A stretch of 31,029 nt of DNA from Micavibrio sp. (lineage in GTDB: Bacteria > Pseudomonadota > Alphaproteobacteria > Micavibrionales > Micavibrionaceae). Position 1 is the first letter of the stretch. Every line of letters starts with the position of its first letter. The notes beneath the pieces were generated by a model that had not been told where the DNA came from, ran no database searches, and saw only the letters and a list, made by a program, of their open reading frames with translations. Shown in pieces: positions 1-8,266 of the stretch. Where the stretch lies: assembly GCA_030824805.1 (NCBI GenBank), contig JAPJRC010000023.1:1-31029 (forward strand). Direction: 5' to 3'. A program made the translations under genes and the position numbers.

Positions 1-54
1 CCTGATGTGAGAGCCGAGCCATACAGCTTTGAAGGTTCAAGAACACCAAAATAA
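1..54 (+). CDS. Possible C-terminal tail of an upstream gene (partial)
   Basis: Frame 1 is the only plus-strand frame open from the first base. It gives 17 codons ending in TAA at 52-54, with a hydrophilic C-terminus (PDVRAEPYSFEGSRTPK). The family cannot be recognised. The same frame stays open after the stop until about 222, but has no start codon before position 121, so the continuation is probably non-coding leader of the terminator region. Support is only the open frame and the terminator that follows. Confidence 0.25.
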   Translation, partial: PDVRAEPYSFEGSRTPK

Positions 55-191
55 AAAAATGAATTCTCAAATCAATTTAAAAACGCCGGACACGCCGAGC
101 CGGAAGAAAAATCCTCGAAAATGAGTTCGGCGTTTAACGGAGCAACGGGAGCAAACCAAGCTACCGACGGACCAGAACAGCCCTCCCCAAA

Positions 192-217
192 AAAAGGGCG
201 CTTTTCAGCGCCCTTTT
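192..217 (+). terminator. Rho-independent terminator
   Basis: GGGCGC (196-201) pairs with GCGCCC (208-213) around a TTTTCA loop. The stem is extended by AAAA on the left and TTTT on the right, followed by GTT. It has the standard intrinsic-terminator form for plus-strand transcription entering from the left. The A-tract on the left means it could also act on the minus strand. Confidence 0.85.
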
Positions 218-295
218 GTTAGCTCTATTGCTGATCGTTAAACAATCAAATGTCCTGATGTCACAAGTGCGGCCTCATCGGTCATACCTGTGGTT

Positions 296-424
296 TTACG
301 CCTGTAAGCGTTGCAATTTGTACGAAGCTGTTACCACCCCCGTGGTAATGGGATTGGCCAAAGGCAGGATCATGGTCAGACCCAAACCGATAAATTGCAG
401 AAGCTCAAACAGAACAGACGCCAT
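296..424 (-). pseudogene. MarC-family N-terminal fragment (42 codons)
   Basis: This short minus-strand reading frame runs from an ATG at 424 to TAA at 296 and has AGGG about nine bases upstream of the start. Its residues 10-28 (FIGLGLTMILPLANPITT) resemble, from memory, the start of E. coli MarC (IGLGLVVLLPLANPLTT), the first membrane segment and NP motif of that inner-membrane family of about 200 residues. After this motif the similarity stops and the frame ends within 15 codons. The rest of the protein is not visible in any frame further left. It is best read as a broken or truncated marC copy. A genuine small membrane protein derived from one is the alternative. Confidence 0.5.
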
Positions 425-437
425 AACTCAAATCCCT

Positions 438-494
438 AAAAAAGAAACAGGCCGGGAGGGAAACGCATCGAATATCAATAAATGCGTTTCTCCC
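438..494 (-). terminator. Probable terminator of the PHB operon
   Basis: Read on the minus strand, GGGAGAAACGCA is followed about 15 bases later by TGCGTTTCCCTCCC, giving a long stem with one imperfection (AAACGCA at 461-467 pairs with TGCGTTT at 483-489). A run of six T on the minus strand (plus-strand A-run around 439-444) follows after roughly ten bases. It lies just after the last gene of the minus-strand operon. The distance from stem to T-run is longer than ideal. Confidence 0.5.
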
Positions 495-509
495 AGAGGG
501 GGTATAATA

Positions 510-803
510 TTAAAGCGCTTTACGAATACGCTGATACGCGGTTTTAAGTTCTGAACCAACAAGTTCCAGCGCAGATATAATATCTTTGCCGCTTTCTGAG
601 AGTTCCGCATCCTTTGCAAAACTTTCCAGTTTTTGTTCTGAACTCTTGGCATCGGATACAAATTTCTTCCATTTTTCTTCTATTTCATGCCATTCATCCT
701 GAGCCTCTTTTGCACCGAGATGAATCTTAAGTTTTATCTCGTCATGCAGTTGAGCGAGTTCATCGGCATACGCTTTTAGATTTTCTTTCGTGATTTTAGT
801 CAT
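510..803 (-). CDS. Small charged helical protein, last gene of the PHB operon
   Basis: A 97-residue protein starting at MTKITKENL. An upstream in-frame ATG at 839 is less likely because the ATG at 803 is preceded by AAGGAAAATAAAG. The sequence is almost entirely helix-forming and rich in Glu, Lys and Ala, without membrane segments, cysteine or a signal peptide, and looks like a coiled coil or helical bundle. It is the last gene behind phaA, phaB and the alcohol dehydrogenase. Size, composition and position are compatible with a small phasin-like or granule-associated protein, but no phasin signature can be recognised, so this is inference only. It could equally be an unrelated soluble helical protein. 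Confidence 0.7.
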   Translation of the reverse strand: MTKITKENLKAYADELAQLHDEIKLKIHLGAKEAQDEWHEIEEKWKKFVSDAKSSEQKLESFAKDAELSESGKDIISALELVGSELKTAYQRIRKAL

Positions 804-899
804 CTTTATTTTCCTTTTGCTGTTCCCCGTTTCATGCATTGCGCACAGGGTTGGGGCTTTCCTGTGTGCGAACCATCGCCGTTAAACGATATTTGTCCT

Positions 900-1937
900 C
901 TATTCGTTGGATATAATTATTTTCATCGCCTTTTCTTTCGCGCCGTTGAGAAAGACCTGATAAGCATGTTCAATCTCGTCCAGTTTGAAATGGTGGGTTA
1001 TCAGCTTGTTCAATTCCAATTTATTCGACGTTGCGGCTTTGATCAGCATGGGCGTGGTGTTCGTGTTCACAAGACCCGTCGTAATGGTCAGATTTTTGAT
1101 CCAAAGTTTTTGCAGTTCAAAATCAACCTTGACGCCATGCACGCCGACATTGGCGATATGGGCGCCTGGTTTCACGATGTGCTGGCAGATATCCCATGTC
1201 GCTGGGATGCCAACGGCCTCGATCGCGACATCGACCCCTTCCCCGGCAATTTTTTGAACAGCGTCAATGACGCTTTCCGTAGCGGAGTTTATTGTGTGCG
1301 TTGCGCCCAGCTCTTTTGCAAGGGCCAGCCTGTTTTCGTCCATGTCAACCATGATAATAATGGACGGAGAGTAAAACTGGGCCGTCAGGAGAACAGCCAT
1401 GCCGACAGGCCCCGCCCCGACGATGGCGATGGCATCCCCCGGCTTGACGTTCCCGTATTGCACCCCGATTTCATGGCCTGTCGGAAGGATATCGCTGAGC
1501 AATACGGCTATTTCATCGTCAAGGCCTTCGGGAATTTTATAAAGGCTGTTGGCGGCATGGGGAATACGGACATACTCGGCCTGAACCCCGTCAATCATGT
1601 ATCCTAAAATCCAGCCGCCGTCCCGGCAATGCGCATATAGTTGCTTTTTGCAGTAATCGCACGTCCCGCAAGACGTTACACAGGAAATCAGGACCTTATC
1701 GCCTTTTTTAAACTGCGTAACGCTTTCTCCAACCTCTTCGATAATCCCTAAGCCTTCATGTCCCAGGATGCGGCCATCGGCCACCTCTGGATTTTTTCCT
1801 TTGTAGATGCCCAGATCAGTACCGCATATCGTCGTCTTCACGACTTTGACGATCGCATCCGTGGGCTTCAGAATTGTTGGTTTCGGTTTTTCCTCCAACG
1901 TAATTTTGTGGTCGCCGTGATAAACAAGTGCTTTCAT
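900..1937 (-). CDS. Zinc-dependent alcohol dehydrogenase (MDR family)
   Basis: A 345-residue medium-chain dehydrogenase/reductase, the usual family length. The catalytic zinc ligands are visible as Cys38 (CGTDLG) and His60-Glu61 (GHEG). The structural-zinc loop has Cys90, Cys93, Cys96 and Cys104. The Rossmann motif is VGAGPVG, followed by an acidic strand end (VDMDENR) that suggests NAD rather than NADP. The start at 1937 follows GGAGAAAAA; the longer upstream frame has no similar support and runs into phaB. It probably oxidises or reduces a short alcohol/aldehyde or acyloin and would feed or drain NADH next to the acetyl-CoA/PHB genes. The substrate cannot be read from the sequence. It lies 52 bases after phaB. 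Confidence 0.92.
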   Translation of the reverse strand: MKALVYHGDHKITLEEKPKPTILKPTDAIVKVVKTTICGTDLGIYKGKNPEVADGRILGHEGLGIIEEVGESVTQFKKGDKVLISCVTSCGTCDYCKKQLYAHCRDGGWILGYMIDGVQAEYVRIPHAANSLYKIPEGLDDEIAVLLSDILPTGHEIGVQYGNVKPGDAIAIVGAGPVGMAVLLTAQFYSPSIIIMVDMDENRLALAKELGATHTINSATESVIDAVQKIAGEGVDVAIEAVGIPATWDICQHIVKPGAHIANVGVHGVKVDFELQKLWIKNLTITTGLVNTNTTPMLIKAATSNKLELNKLITHHFKLDEIEHAYQVFLNGAKEKAMKIIISNE

Positions 1938-1989
1938 TTTTTCTCCATAATTTGTAGTAGTGCAATTACTGTTAAGTTTGAAACAATCA

Positions 1990-2718
1990 TCAGACCATAT
2001 ATTGTCCGCCATTTGCCGTGAGCGTTGCTCCATTGATAAACCCTGACCTTTCGGAAGCAAGAAAGATAACGATATCTGCAATCTCGTGCGGTGTACCCAT
2101 ACGGGCCGCCGGGATCTGGCGGATAATAGAGTCCAGAACTTCCTGCTTCATGGCCAATGTCATATCGGTTGCTATATAACCCGGGCAAATGGCATTGACC
2201 GTAATCCCCTTAGCTGCGCTTTCCAAGGCCAAGGCCTTGGTAAAACCGATCATGCCAGCCTTGGCCGCTGAGTAATTCGTCTGGCCGAATTGACCCTTCT
2301 GCCCATTGATGGAGCTTATATTGATAATCCGCCCGAAGTTACGCTCACGCATTCCTGTGATAACCGCACGGCTCATGTTGAAGCAAGATCCCAGATTCGT
2401 TTCTAGCACCGCATACCACTGATCGACGGTCATTTTATGCAACATACCATCACGCGTAATTCCTGCATTGTTTACAAGGACACTGACTGTACCTATTGCA
2501 GCCTCTATATCGGACAAGCCCTTTTGACAGGCATCAAAATCTGATACATCGAATTTAAACGCACGAGCGCCAGTCTGCAGTTCACAAGCTTTGGCGGCAT
2601 CATCATTGCCGTGATACACAGCCGCAATACCATACCCCTCCGCCGCTAGTCCTCTGGTAATTTCCAACCCGATACCACGCGTTCCGCCTGTAACAACAGC
2701 GACTTTTTTTATACTCAT
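1990..2718 (-). CDS. phaB: Acetoacetyl-CoA reductase (PhaB)
   Basis: A 242-residue short-chain dehydrogenase that reduces acetoacetyl-CoA to (R)-3-hydroxybutyryl-CoA, normally with NADPH. Visible motifs are the cofactor-binding GGTRGIG at 11-17, NNAG at 83-86, the catalytic Ser136, Tyr149 and Lys153 (YSAAK), and the PhaB-like stretch GQKGQFGQTNYSAAKAG. The start at MSIKKVAVV is preceded by GGGGAAAAGGG; an in-frame ATG further up overlaps phaA. It follows phaA by 32 bases, the classic phaA-phaB pair. A paralogue with the same motifs lies at 15485-16207. FabG-type ketoacyl reductases share the fold, but the QFGQTNYSAAK signature and neighbours favour PhaB. Confidence 0.93.
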   Translation of the reverse strand: MSIKKVAVVTGGTRGIGLEITRGLAAEGYGIAAVYHGNDDAAKACELQTGARAFKFDVSDFDACQKGLSDIEAAIGTVSVLVNNAGITRDGMLHKMTVDQWYAVLETNLGSCFNMSRAVITGMRERNFGRIINISSINGQKGQFGQTNYSAAKAGMIGFTKALALESAAKGITVNAICPGYIATDMTLAMKQEVLDSIIRQIPAARMGTPHEIADIVIFLASERSGFINGATLTANGGQYMV

Positions 2719-2750
2719 ACCCTTTTCCCCTGCGTTTTCTAAAATCCGTT

Positions 2751-3956
2751 TTATGCCACTTTTTTCCATGAACCAGCTTCATCTCGCTCCACGCATAAGG
2801 CAATTCCCATACCGCCGCCAATGCAAAGTGTGGCCAGTCCCTTTGTCCCACCACGGCGCGCCAGTTCATGGAGCAACGTCACAAGAACCCGACATCCGGA
2901 AGCGCCGATCGGATGGCCCAACGCAATGGCGCCGCCGTTGACGTTCAGCTTGCTTTCATCAAAACCCAGCTCATTGCCCACACAACACGCTTGTGCGGCA
3001 AACGCTTCATTGGCTTCGATCAGGTCGAGATCTCCAATTGTCCATCCCGATTTTTCCAGAGCCTTTCTGACGGCGGGAATAGGCCCCATCCCCATAAGGG
3101 ACGGATCGACCCCGGCTGTTGCCCAGCTCTTGATGCGGGCAAATGGTTTAAGCCCGCGTTTTTGCGCCTCGCTTTCGCGCATCAACAAAACGGCCGCCGC
3201 GCCATCATTGATTCCCGATGCGTTCCCCGCTGTAACCGTACCCTCTTTCTTGAAGGCCGGGCGTAGTTTAGCCAGAGCTTCGGCGGTCACACCGGCGCGC
3301 GGGAATTCATCCTGATCGACCGTGACATCTTCTTTGCGGCCTTTAACAACGAACGGAAAGATTTCAGCCTTGAATTTTCCGGCCTTGATCGCAGCCTCGG
3401 CTTTTTGTTGCGATGAGGCAGCAAAAGAATCCTGCACCTCACGGCTAATACCGAATGTCTCCGCGATATTTTCTGCCGTGATCCCCATGTGGTAATCGTT
3501 GAATACGTCCCATAGCCCATCCTTGATCATCGTATCGACGAACGTGCCGTCCCCCATCTTGATGCCGGAGCGCAAATATGCGGCATGAGGGGACATGCTC
3601 ATACTCTCTTGGCCGCCCGCGACAACAATATCGGTATCGCCACACAAAATAGACTGGGCACCCAGAGCTACCGCCCTTAATCCCGAACCGCAAACCTGAT
3701 TAATCGTGATGGCCGTTTTCTCTTGCGGGATACCAGCACGAATCGCTGCAACACGAGCCGGGTTTTGACCTTGCCCAGCAGTTAGAACATTCCCCATAAC
3801 CACATCACTGACTTCTTTTCCCTCAACACCGGCATCTTCTAAAACCGCTTGAATCACAGCGGCTCCTAAATCTGACGCAGGAACATTGGCAAAAGATCCG
3901 TTAAAAGCACCAATCGCGGTGCGTTTCGCAGAGACAATAACAATAGAATCGGACAT
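2751..3956 (-). CDS. phaA: Acetyl-CoA acetyltransferase (beta-ketothiolase, PhaA)
   Basis: A 401-residue thiolase that condenses two acetyl-CoA to acetoacetyl-CoA, the first step of PHB synthesis. The active residues fall at the same numbers as in the well-studied Zoogloea enzyme: Cys89 (NQVCGSG), His348 (GHPIGASG) and Cys378 (CIGGGMG). NEAFAAQ is also present. The length is typical and the start (MSDSIVIVSAKRT) is the normal N-terminus, preceded by AAGGAAC. A short extra C-terminal tail (ERDEAGSWKKVA) follows the last conserved strand. It is the third-last enzyme gene of the minus-strand operon, between ackA and phaB. Confidence 0.96.
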   Translation of the reverse strand: MSDSIVIVSAKRTAIGAFNGSFANVPASDLGAAVIQAVLEDAGVEGKEVSDVVMGNVLTAGQGQNPARVAAIRAGIPQEKTAITINQVCGSGLRAVALGAQSILCGDTDIVVAGGQESMSMSPHAAYLRSGIKMGDGTFVDTMIKDGLWDVFNDYHMGITAENIAETFGISREVQDSFAASSQQKAEAAIKAGKFKAEIFPFVVKGRKEDVTVDQDEFPRAGVTAEALAKLRPAFKKEGTVTAGNASGINDGAAAVLLMRESEAQKRGLKPFARIKSWATAGVDPSLMGMGPIPAVRKALEKSGWTIGDLDLIEANEAFAAQACCVGNELGFDESKLNVNGGAIALGHPIGASGCRVLVTLLHELARRGGTKGLATLCIGGGMGIALCVERDEAGSWKKVA

Positions 3957-3999
3957 GAGCAGGGTTCCTTTTTATGGGCAAGTTGTTGGGATGGAAAAT

Positions 4000-5121
4000 C
4001 TACGATTTATTTCTTTTTTTGAATGCTTCCAGAACTTCCATCGCCATTGACCGTTCCTCATTGGCTGGAATGATGTGATGCTCAAAAGCAGGCAGGAAAG
4101 ACAAATGAGACAAGATAGCATCGCGCACATCCGCCGCGTTCTCGCCAATCCCGCCTGTAAAGATCAAAGCATCGATCCCGCCGATCGATACGCTCATGGA
4201 TGCTATATGCTGCGCGGCCTTCAAGGCATAATAGGACAGCGCAAAGGCGGCTTTGGGGTTATCGCTTTCCGACAGGGTTTTGGCATCGTTGGTCAATCCG
4301 GAAAGACCTTTCAGGCCGGACTCTTCATAGAGAACCCGTTCCACATCATCAACGCCCAGCCCCATGTCCCGGATCATGTAGAGAACCGCGCCCGCATCCA
4401 GCGCGCCGCACCGCGTTCCCATCGGGAGTCCGTCCAGAGCGGTCATACCCATCGTGGTGTCGACACTCTGTCCGTTCCTGATCGCGCACAGGCTGGAACC
4501 GTTGCCCAGATGCGCCGCCACGATGCGTTTTTGCAAAAGATGCGGGTGATCTTTTTTTAGACTATGCACGATCCAGTCATAAGACAGACCGTGAAATCCG
4601 TAGCGCCGGACACCCTTGCTCCGGATGGTTTCCGGCAAGGCAAATTCACGGAACAAGGGATCGTGCCTTGTGTGGAAGGCCGTGTCAAAACAACCATATT
4701 GTGGAATGCCCGGCATCTTATCGGCCAGAATATCGACCCCGGCCAGATTGTGCGGCTGGTGCAGGGGGGCCAGATTGTTCAGCCCCCGCAAATAAAACAG
4801 GGCCGGGTCATCAAGCAGAACAGGCCCGTCATAGCGCGTTCCGCCATGCACAATGCGGTGGGCCGCGGCCGTAATCCCGCCGGTGCCCAGATCGTTTTTA
4901 TCAAGCCATGACAGGATAACGGCGAGAGCGGATTCATGCGTTGTTTTTGCGGCAAGATTTTCTTTTATGTCCGCTCCGCCTTCCTTCTTTGCCTTGAAAA
5001 CAGCATTCACGCCAATATCCGTGACCTTGCCGCCTGCGATCAGCGGCAAATCCAAAGCCAGGCCAAACAAACGAAATTTGACGCTCGAAGACCCGGTATT
5101 GACGACCAGCAGCATATTCAC
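4000..5121 (-). CDS. ackA: Acetate kinase
   Basis: A 373-residue member of the acetate/propionate kinase family, interconverting acetyl-phosphate plus ADP with acetate plus ATP. Motifs include the N-terminal phosphate loop VNTGSSSVKFRLF, AHRIVHGG around residue 90, FDTAFH around 145-150, AHLGNGSS around 203-210 and FTGGIGENAADVR near the end. The start is taken as GTG at 5121, ten bases after GGAG; an ATG two codons downstream (5115) is the alternative. The protein is somewhat shorter than the usual length of about 400. It sits 18 bases after ohr and in the same operon as the phosphotransacetylase, completing the Pta-AckA route. Confidence 0.95.
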   Translation of the reverse strand: MNMLLVVNTGSSSVKFRLFGLALDLPLIAGGKVTDIGVNAVFKAKKEGGADIKENLAAKTTHESALAVILSWLDKNDLGTGGITAAAHRIVHGGTRYDGPVLLDDPALFYLRGLNNLAPLHQPHNLAGVDILADKMPGIPQYGCFDTAFHTRHDPLFREFALPETIRSKGVRRYGFHGLSYDWIVHSLKKDHPHLLQKRIVAAHLGNGSSLCAIRNGQSVDTTMGMTALDGLPMGTRCGALDAGAVLYMIRDMGLGVDDVERVLYEESGLKGLSGLTNDAKTLSESDNPKAAFALSYYALKAAQHIASMSVSIGGIDALIFTGGIGENAADVRDAILSHLSFLPAFEHHIIPANEERSMAMEVLEAFKKRNKS

Positions 5122-5139
5122 GGATTTGCAGCTCCTTTA

Positions 5140-5565
5140 TTAAGCATCGACAGATACTGTTAAAACAACAGGAACATTGTTCCGCACGGCATTGGAGTAA
5201 GGACAAACTTTATGCGCTTCTTCCACGATCTTTTCAGCTTCCTGTTGCGGCAGGCCGTAGATCGTAACATCGAGCGCAACGGAAAGGCTAAATCCGCCTG
5301 CCTCGTTCTGCGCCATCGAGATAGTCGCTACAACCCGGATGGCATCATCCGCGACTTTATGTTCCTTGTTACGCGTGATGTGTATCACGGCATTTTCAAA
5401 GCAGGCGGCATAACCGGCTGCAAATAATTGTTCCGGATTTGTAGCCCCGCCCTTTCCACCCATCTCTTTCGGAATGGCAAGATCGAGCGCAAGCAAGCCA
5501 TCCTCGCTGCGGACAGTCCCGTGACGCCCGCCAATGGCGGTAACTCTGGTTGAATAAAGTGTCAT
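5140..5565 (-). CDS. ohr: Organic hydroperoxide resistance protein (Ohr/OsmC family)
   Basis: A 141-residue thiol peroxidase of the Ohr/OsmC family, which reduces organic and fatty-acid hydroperoxides in the cytoplasm using lipoylated protein partners. The two redox cysteines are Cys55 (GYAACFENA) and Cys121 (VCPYSNAVR), with the family motif NPEQLFAAGYAACF. Length and N-terminus are typical. GGAG lies seven bases before the ATG. The position between pta and ackA in a PHB operon is unusual for a peroxidase and suggests it is expressed constitutively with the polymer genes instead of from an OhrR-controlled promoter. No ohrR is visible nearby. Confidence 0.94.
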   Translation of the reverse strand: MTLYSTRVTAIGGRHGTVRSEDGLLALDLAIPKEMGGKGGATNPEQLFAAGYAACFENAVIHITRNKEHKVADDAIRVVATISMAQNEAGGFSLSVALDVTIYGLPQQEAEKIVEEAHKVCPYSNAVRNNVPVVLTVSVDA

Positions 5566-5576
5566 GCATTTTCTCC

Positions 5577-6518
5577 TTATTTAATTTTTCCACTTTTGCG
5601 GGCAACGGACAGGGCGATGGCCACGCAACAGGAAAGCAGCCTCGTCCTTGTGCTATCGGCCCGGCTGGTCAAAATAACGGGAACACGCGCCCCCAGAACA
5701 ATTCCGGCGGCATCGGCTTTCCCGAGAAAGATAAGCTGCTTGGCCAAGGCGTTTCCGGACTCGATATTCGGAACCACCAGAATATCGGCATCGCCCGCCA
5801 CGCTTGACACTATCCCCTTATCCCTGGCGGCCTCCCCGCTGAAGGCGTTATCAAAGGCCAGCGGGCCGTCCAGATCGCCCCCCTTGATCTGCCCCCTGTC
5901 AGCCATCTTGCATAAAGCCGCTGCATCAATCGTTGACGGCATACGGCTGGTGACGGTTTCAACAGCGGATAAAATAGCGACTTTTGGTTTTTTATCCGCG
6001 CCAAACAGGACATGCCACAGATCAATGGAATTGCGGCAAATATCCGCCTTTTCTTCCAATGTCGGCGCAATATTGATCGCCGCGTCCGTAATAAAAAACG
6101 GTTTGTGGTACGTAGGCACATTCATGATATAGGCATGCGAGATACGGCGCTCGGTACGCAAGCCTGACGCAGAAGAAATAATCGCCCCCAGAAGCTCGTC
6201 GGTGTGAAGCGATCCCTTCATAATAGCATCTATTTCGCCCGATACGGCTAAACAGACCGCTTTTGCGGCGGCTTCATGACTATGTTCCGTATTGATAACA
6301 GAAAACCGTTTGCTCTCAACACCTGCTTCTTTACAAGCTGCTGCAATCCTTTCTTCCGGCCCCACCAGAACGGGGTCTATCAGCCCCTCTTCCATCGCCT
6401 CTATGACGGCTTCAATCACATTGGCCTGAACCGGATGGACAACGGCAACCTTGATTCTGCCAAGCTTTCTGCAGGCATCCACCACATCTTGATAATGATC
6501 TTTTTCTTGCGTTCCCAT
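5577..6518 (-). CDS. pta: Phosphate acetyl/butyryltransferase (Pta/Ptb family)
   Basis: A 313-residue phosphotransacylase that exchanges the CoA of an acyl-CoA for phosphate. The family fold is visible in VAVVHPVQANVIEAV, DAIMKGSLHTDELL, the FFITDAAINIAP strand, AILSAVETVTSRMPST, the DGPLAFDNAFS motif and VVPNIESGNALAKQLIFLG near the C-terminus. It is the short form (about 300 residues), without the N-terminal hydratase or DRTGG-type domains found fused in some relatives. The Shine-Dalgarno AGGA overlaps the phaC stop codon (TAGGA), so the two are likely coupled. Paired with ackA it should act on acetyl-CoA; butyryl- or propionyl-CoA cannot be excluded. Confidence 0.9.
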   Translation of the reverse strand: MGTQEKDHYQDVVDACRKLGRIKVAVVHPVQANVIEAVIEAMEEGLIDPVLVGPEERIAAACKEAGVESKRFSVINTEHSHEAAAKAVCLAVSGEIDAIMKGSLHTDELLGAIISSASGLRTERRISHAYIMNVPTYHKPFFITDAAINIAPTLEEKADICRNSIDLWHVLFGADKKPKVAILSAVETVTSRMPSTIDAAALCKMADRGQIKGGDLDGPLAFDNAFSGEAARDKGIVSSVAGDADILVVPNIESGNALAKQLIFLGKADAAGIVLGARVPVILTSRADSTRTRLLSCCVAIALSVARKSGKIK

Positions 6519-6526
6519 GTTCTTTC

Positions 6527-8251
6527 CTAGGTTTTATGCACATATGTGCCGGGCGCTTCACCCAGAACCTTATATTCCCCGTTTCCGGCTTTTTTGGGCG
6601 CAGGGATTTTTGTTTTTACGCTTTGACCCTGCAGCCATTTCCCCCATGCCAGCCACCAGGAGCCTTCCTGCCGTTTTGCGGTCTGTTCCCACTGGTCGGG
6701 GGATTTATAGGGTTCCCCCGCCTCTTTCTCCGCAATCTTAAAGCTGCGCCGTTCATGGCCAGGTTCGCTGACGATGCCGGCATTGTGACCGCCGACCGTC
6801 AGGACAAAGGTAATATCTCCACTGGCCATCAGATGGATCTTGTAAACGGACTTCCACGGGGCGACGTGATCTTTTTCCGTTCCGACGGCAAATACGGAAA
6901 GGTTAATATTTTCCGGTGCGATTGTTTTCCCAAGGGCTGTGTAATGCCCATTCGAAAATTCGTTGTTCAGATACAGGCGTTCCAGATATTCGCTGTGCAT
7001 CTTATAGGGCATCCGCGTCGCATCCGCGTTCCACGCCATGATGTCGAAAGGCCGTGAACGCTGTCCCATCATATATTCCTTGACCAGGCGCGACCAGATC
7101 ATGTCATAGGAGCGCAGCATCTGGAACGCGCCCGCCATCTGCTTGGTATCCAGATAGCCTTGCGCCCACATCATATTTTCAAGATAGGCGACTTCACTCG
7201 GCGTTACGAAGATCATCATCTCGCCCGCTTCGGTAAAATCGCCCTGCGCGGCAAGAAGCGAAAGACTTTTCAGGCGATCATCGTTATCATGCGCCATAAG
7301 CGCCGCCGTAATCATGGCCAGCGTACCGCCGAGGCAATAACCTGTCAGATGGATTTTCGCGTTATCCGTAATAGAGGACACAGCGTCAATGGCTGCCAGT
7401 GCCCCGTCGCGGATATAATCGTCCATGCCCCGGTTGCGGGCCTCGGCCCCCGGATTTTTCCATGACACGATAAAAACGGTATGTCCTTGCTCGACAAGCC
7501 ATTTGACCATTGAATTATGTGGCGACAAATCAAGAATATAATATTTCATGATCCAGGCCGGCAGGATCAAAATCGGCTCTTTATAGACATCGCTTGTAAC
7601 AGGGTCGTACTGGATCAACTCGATCAGGTCATTGCGGAACACGACCTTGCCCTTGGCGGTCGCCACTTTTTCGCCAACCTTGAAATCTTCCATGCCCGCC
7701 GCCGGTTCGCCTGCTTTGTTGCGGGCGAAATCCTCGAACGCGTTCACCGCGCCATCGGCCAGATTCGCGCCACCGCGCCTGATCGTTTCAAACAGGATTT
7801 CCGGATTGGTCAGAAGGGAATTTGCGGGGGATATCGCATCCAGCATCTGCCGCGCCGAAAAAGAGATCGCCCGTTCATATTGCGGCGAGAGGCCGGGAAT
7901 GTTCTTGGTCGCAAGATCCCAGAATTCCTCGCATCCGTGAAACATATCGACATAGGATTTCCATGGATAGTTTGACCAGTCTTCGGACTTGAAACGCGGA
8001 TCGGGCGGTGTCGGCGGTTTTGAAGAGTCTATCGCCTCACGCGCCTGCATCTTCGCATTGTGCAAGGGGAAGCAGGCCAAAGCCGCCATCCGCCCCGGAC
8101 ACAGCGCAAGATGCGCCAGCCATGACACATACACCTCGGTCATTCCCGCCGGCGTCAGGCCGAACGTAAGACGGGATAATTTCGCCTGAAATAGCCGGTC
8201 GATTTCATCGGCAATCTGGGTAAAGGAATGGTTAACTACATCTTCCATCAT
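6527..8251 (-). CDS. phaC: Class I poly(R)-hydroxyalkanoate synthase (PhaC)
   Basis: About 574 residues, the class I length. It polymerises (R)-3-hydroxybutyryl-CoA on the surface of PHB granules. The catalytic triad is recognisable: Cys in the modified lipase box GYCLGG (about residue 306), Asp in GTEKDHVAPW (about 461) and His in GGHNAGIV (about 489). The conserved N-terminal stretch (NPEILFETIRRGGANLADG) and SWKNP are also present. The start is uncertain by a few codons: GTG at 8266 and ATGs at 8251 and 8248 are in frame, and the strong GGAGGAGG at 8254-8261 favours one of the two ATGs. The gene lies directly after a small membrane-protein gene and eight bases before pta. Confidence 0.96.
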   Translation of the reverse strand: MMEDVVNHSFTQIADEIDRLFQAKLSRLTFGLTPAGMTEVYVSWLAHLALCPGRMAALACFPLHNAKMQAREAIDSSKPPTPPDPRFKSEDWSNYPWKSYVDMFHGCEEFWDLATKNIPGLSPQYERAISFSARQMLDAISPANSLLTNPEILFETIRRGGANLADGAVNAFEDFARNKAGEPAAGMEDFKVGEKVATAKGKVVFRNDLIELIQYDPVTSDVYKEPILILPAWIMKYYILDLSPHNSMVKWLVEQGHTVFIVSWKNPGAEARNRGMDDYIRDGALAAIDAVSSITDNAKIHLTGYCLGGTLAMITAALMAHDNDDRLKSLSLLAAQGDFTEAGEMMIFVTPSEVAYLENMMWAQGYLDTKQMAGAFQMLRSYDMIWSRLVKEYMMGQRSRPFDIMAWNADATRMPYKMHSEYLERLYLNNEFSNGHYTALGKTIAPENINLSVFAVGTEKDHVAPWKSVYKIHLMASGDITFVLTVGGHNAGIVSEPGHERRSFKIAEKEAGEPYKSPDQWEQTAKRQEGSWWLAWGKWLQGQSVKTKIPAPKKAGNGEYKVLGEAPGTYVHKT

Positions 8252-8266
8252 AGCCTCCTCCATCAC

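Noticed and set aside
1..180. Possible structured RNA gene before the first terminator
   Set aside because: No conserved tRNA, tmRNA, SRP or RNase P element could be matched; a coding tail plus leader is at least as likely.
216..554. Plus-strand open frame of 112 codons across the terminator and marC remnant
   Set aside because: It begins inside the intrinsic terminator region, crosses the minus-strand terminator, and has no coding character.
834..1607. Plus-strand open frame of 257 codons opposite the alcohol dehydrogenase
   Set aside because: It is antisense to a clearly recognised zinc dehydrogenase, has no domain and an unnatural composition.
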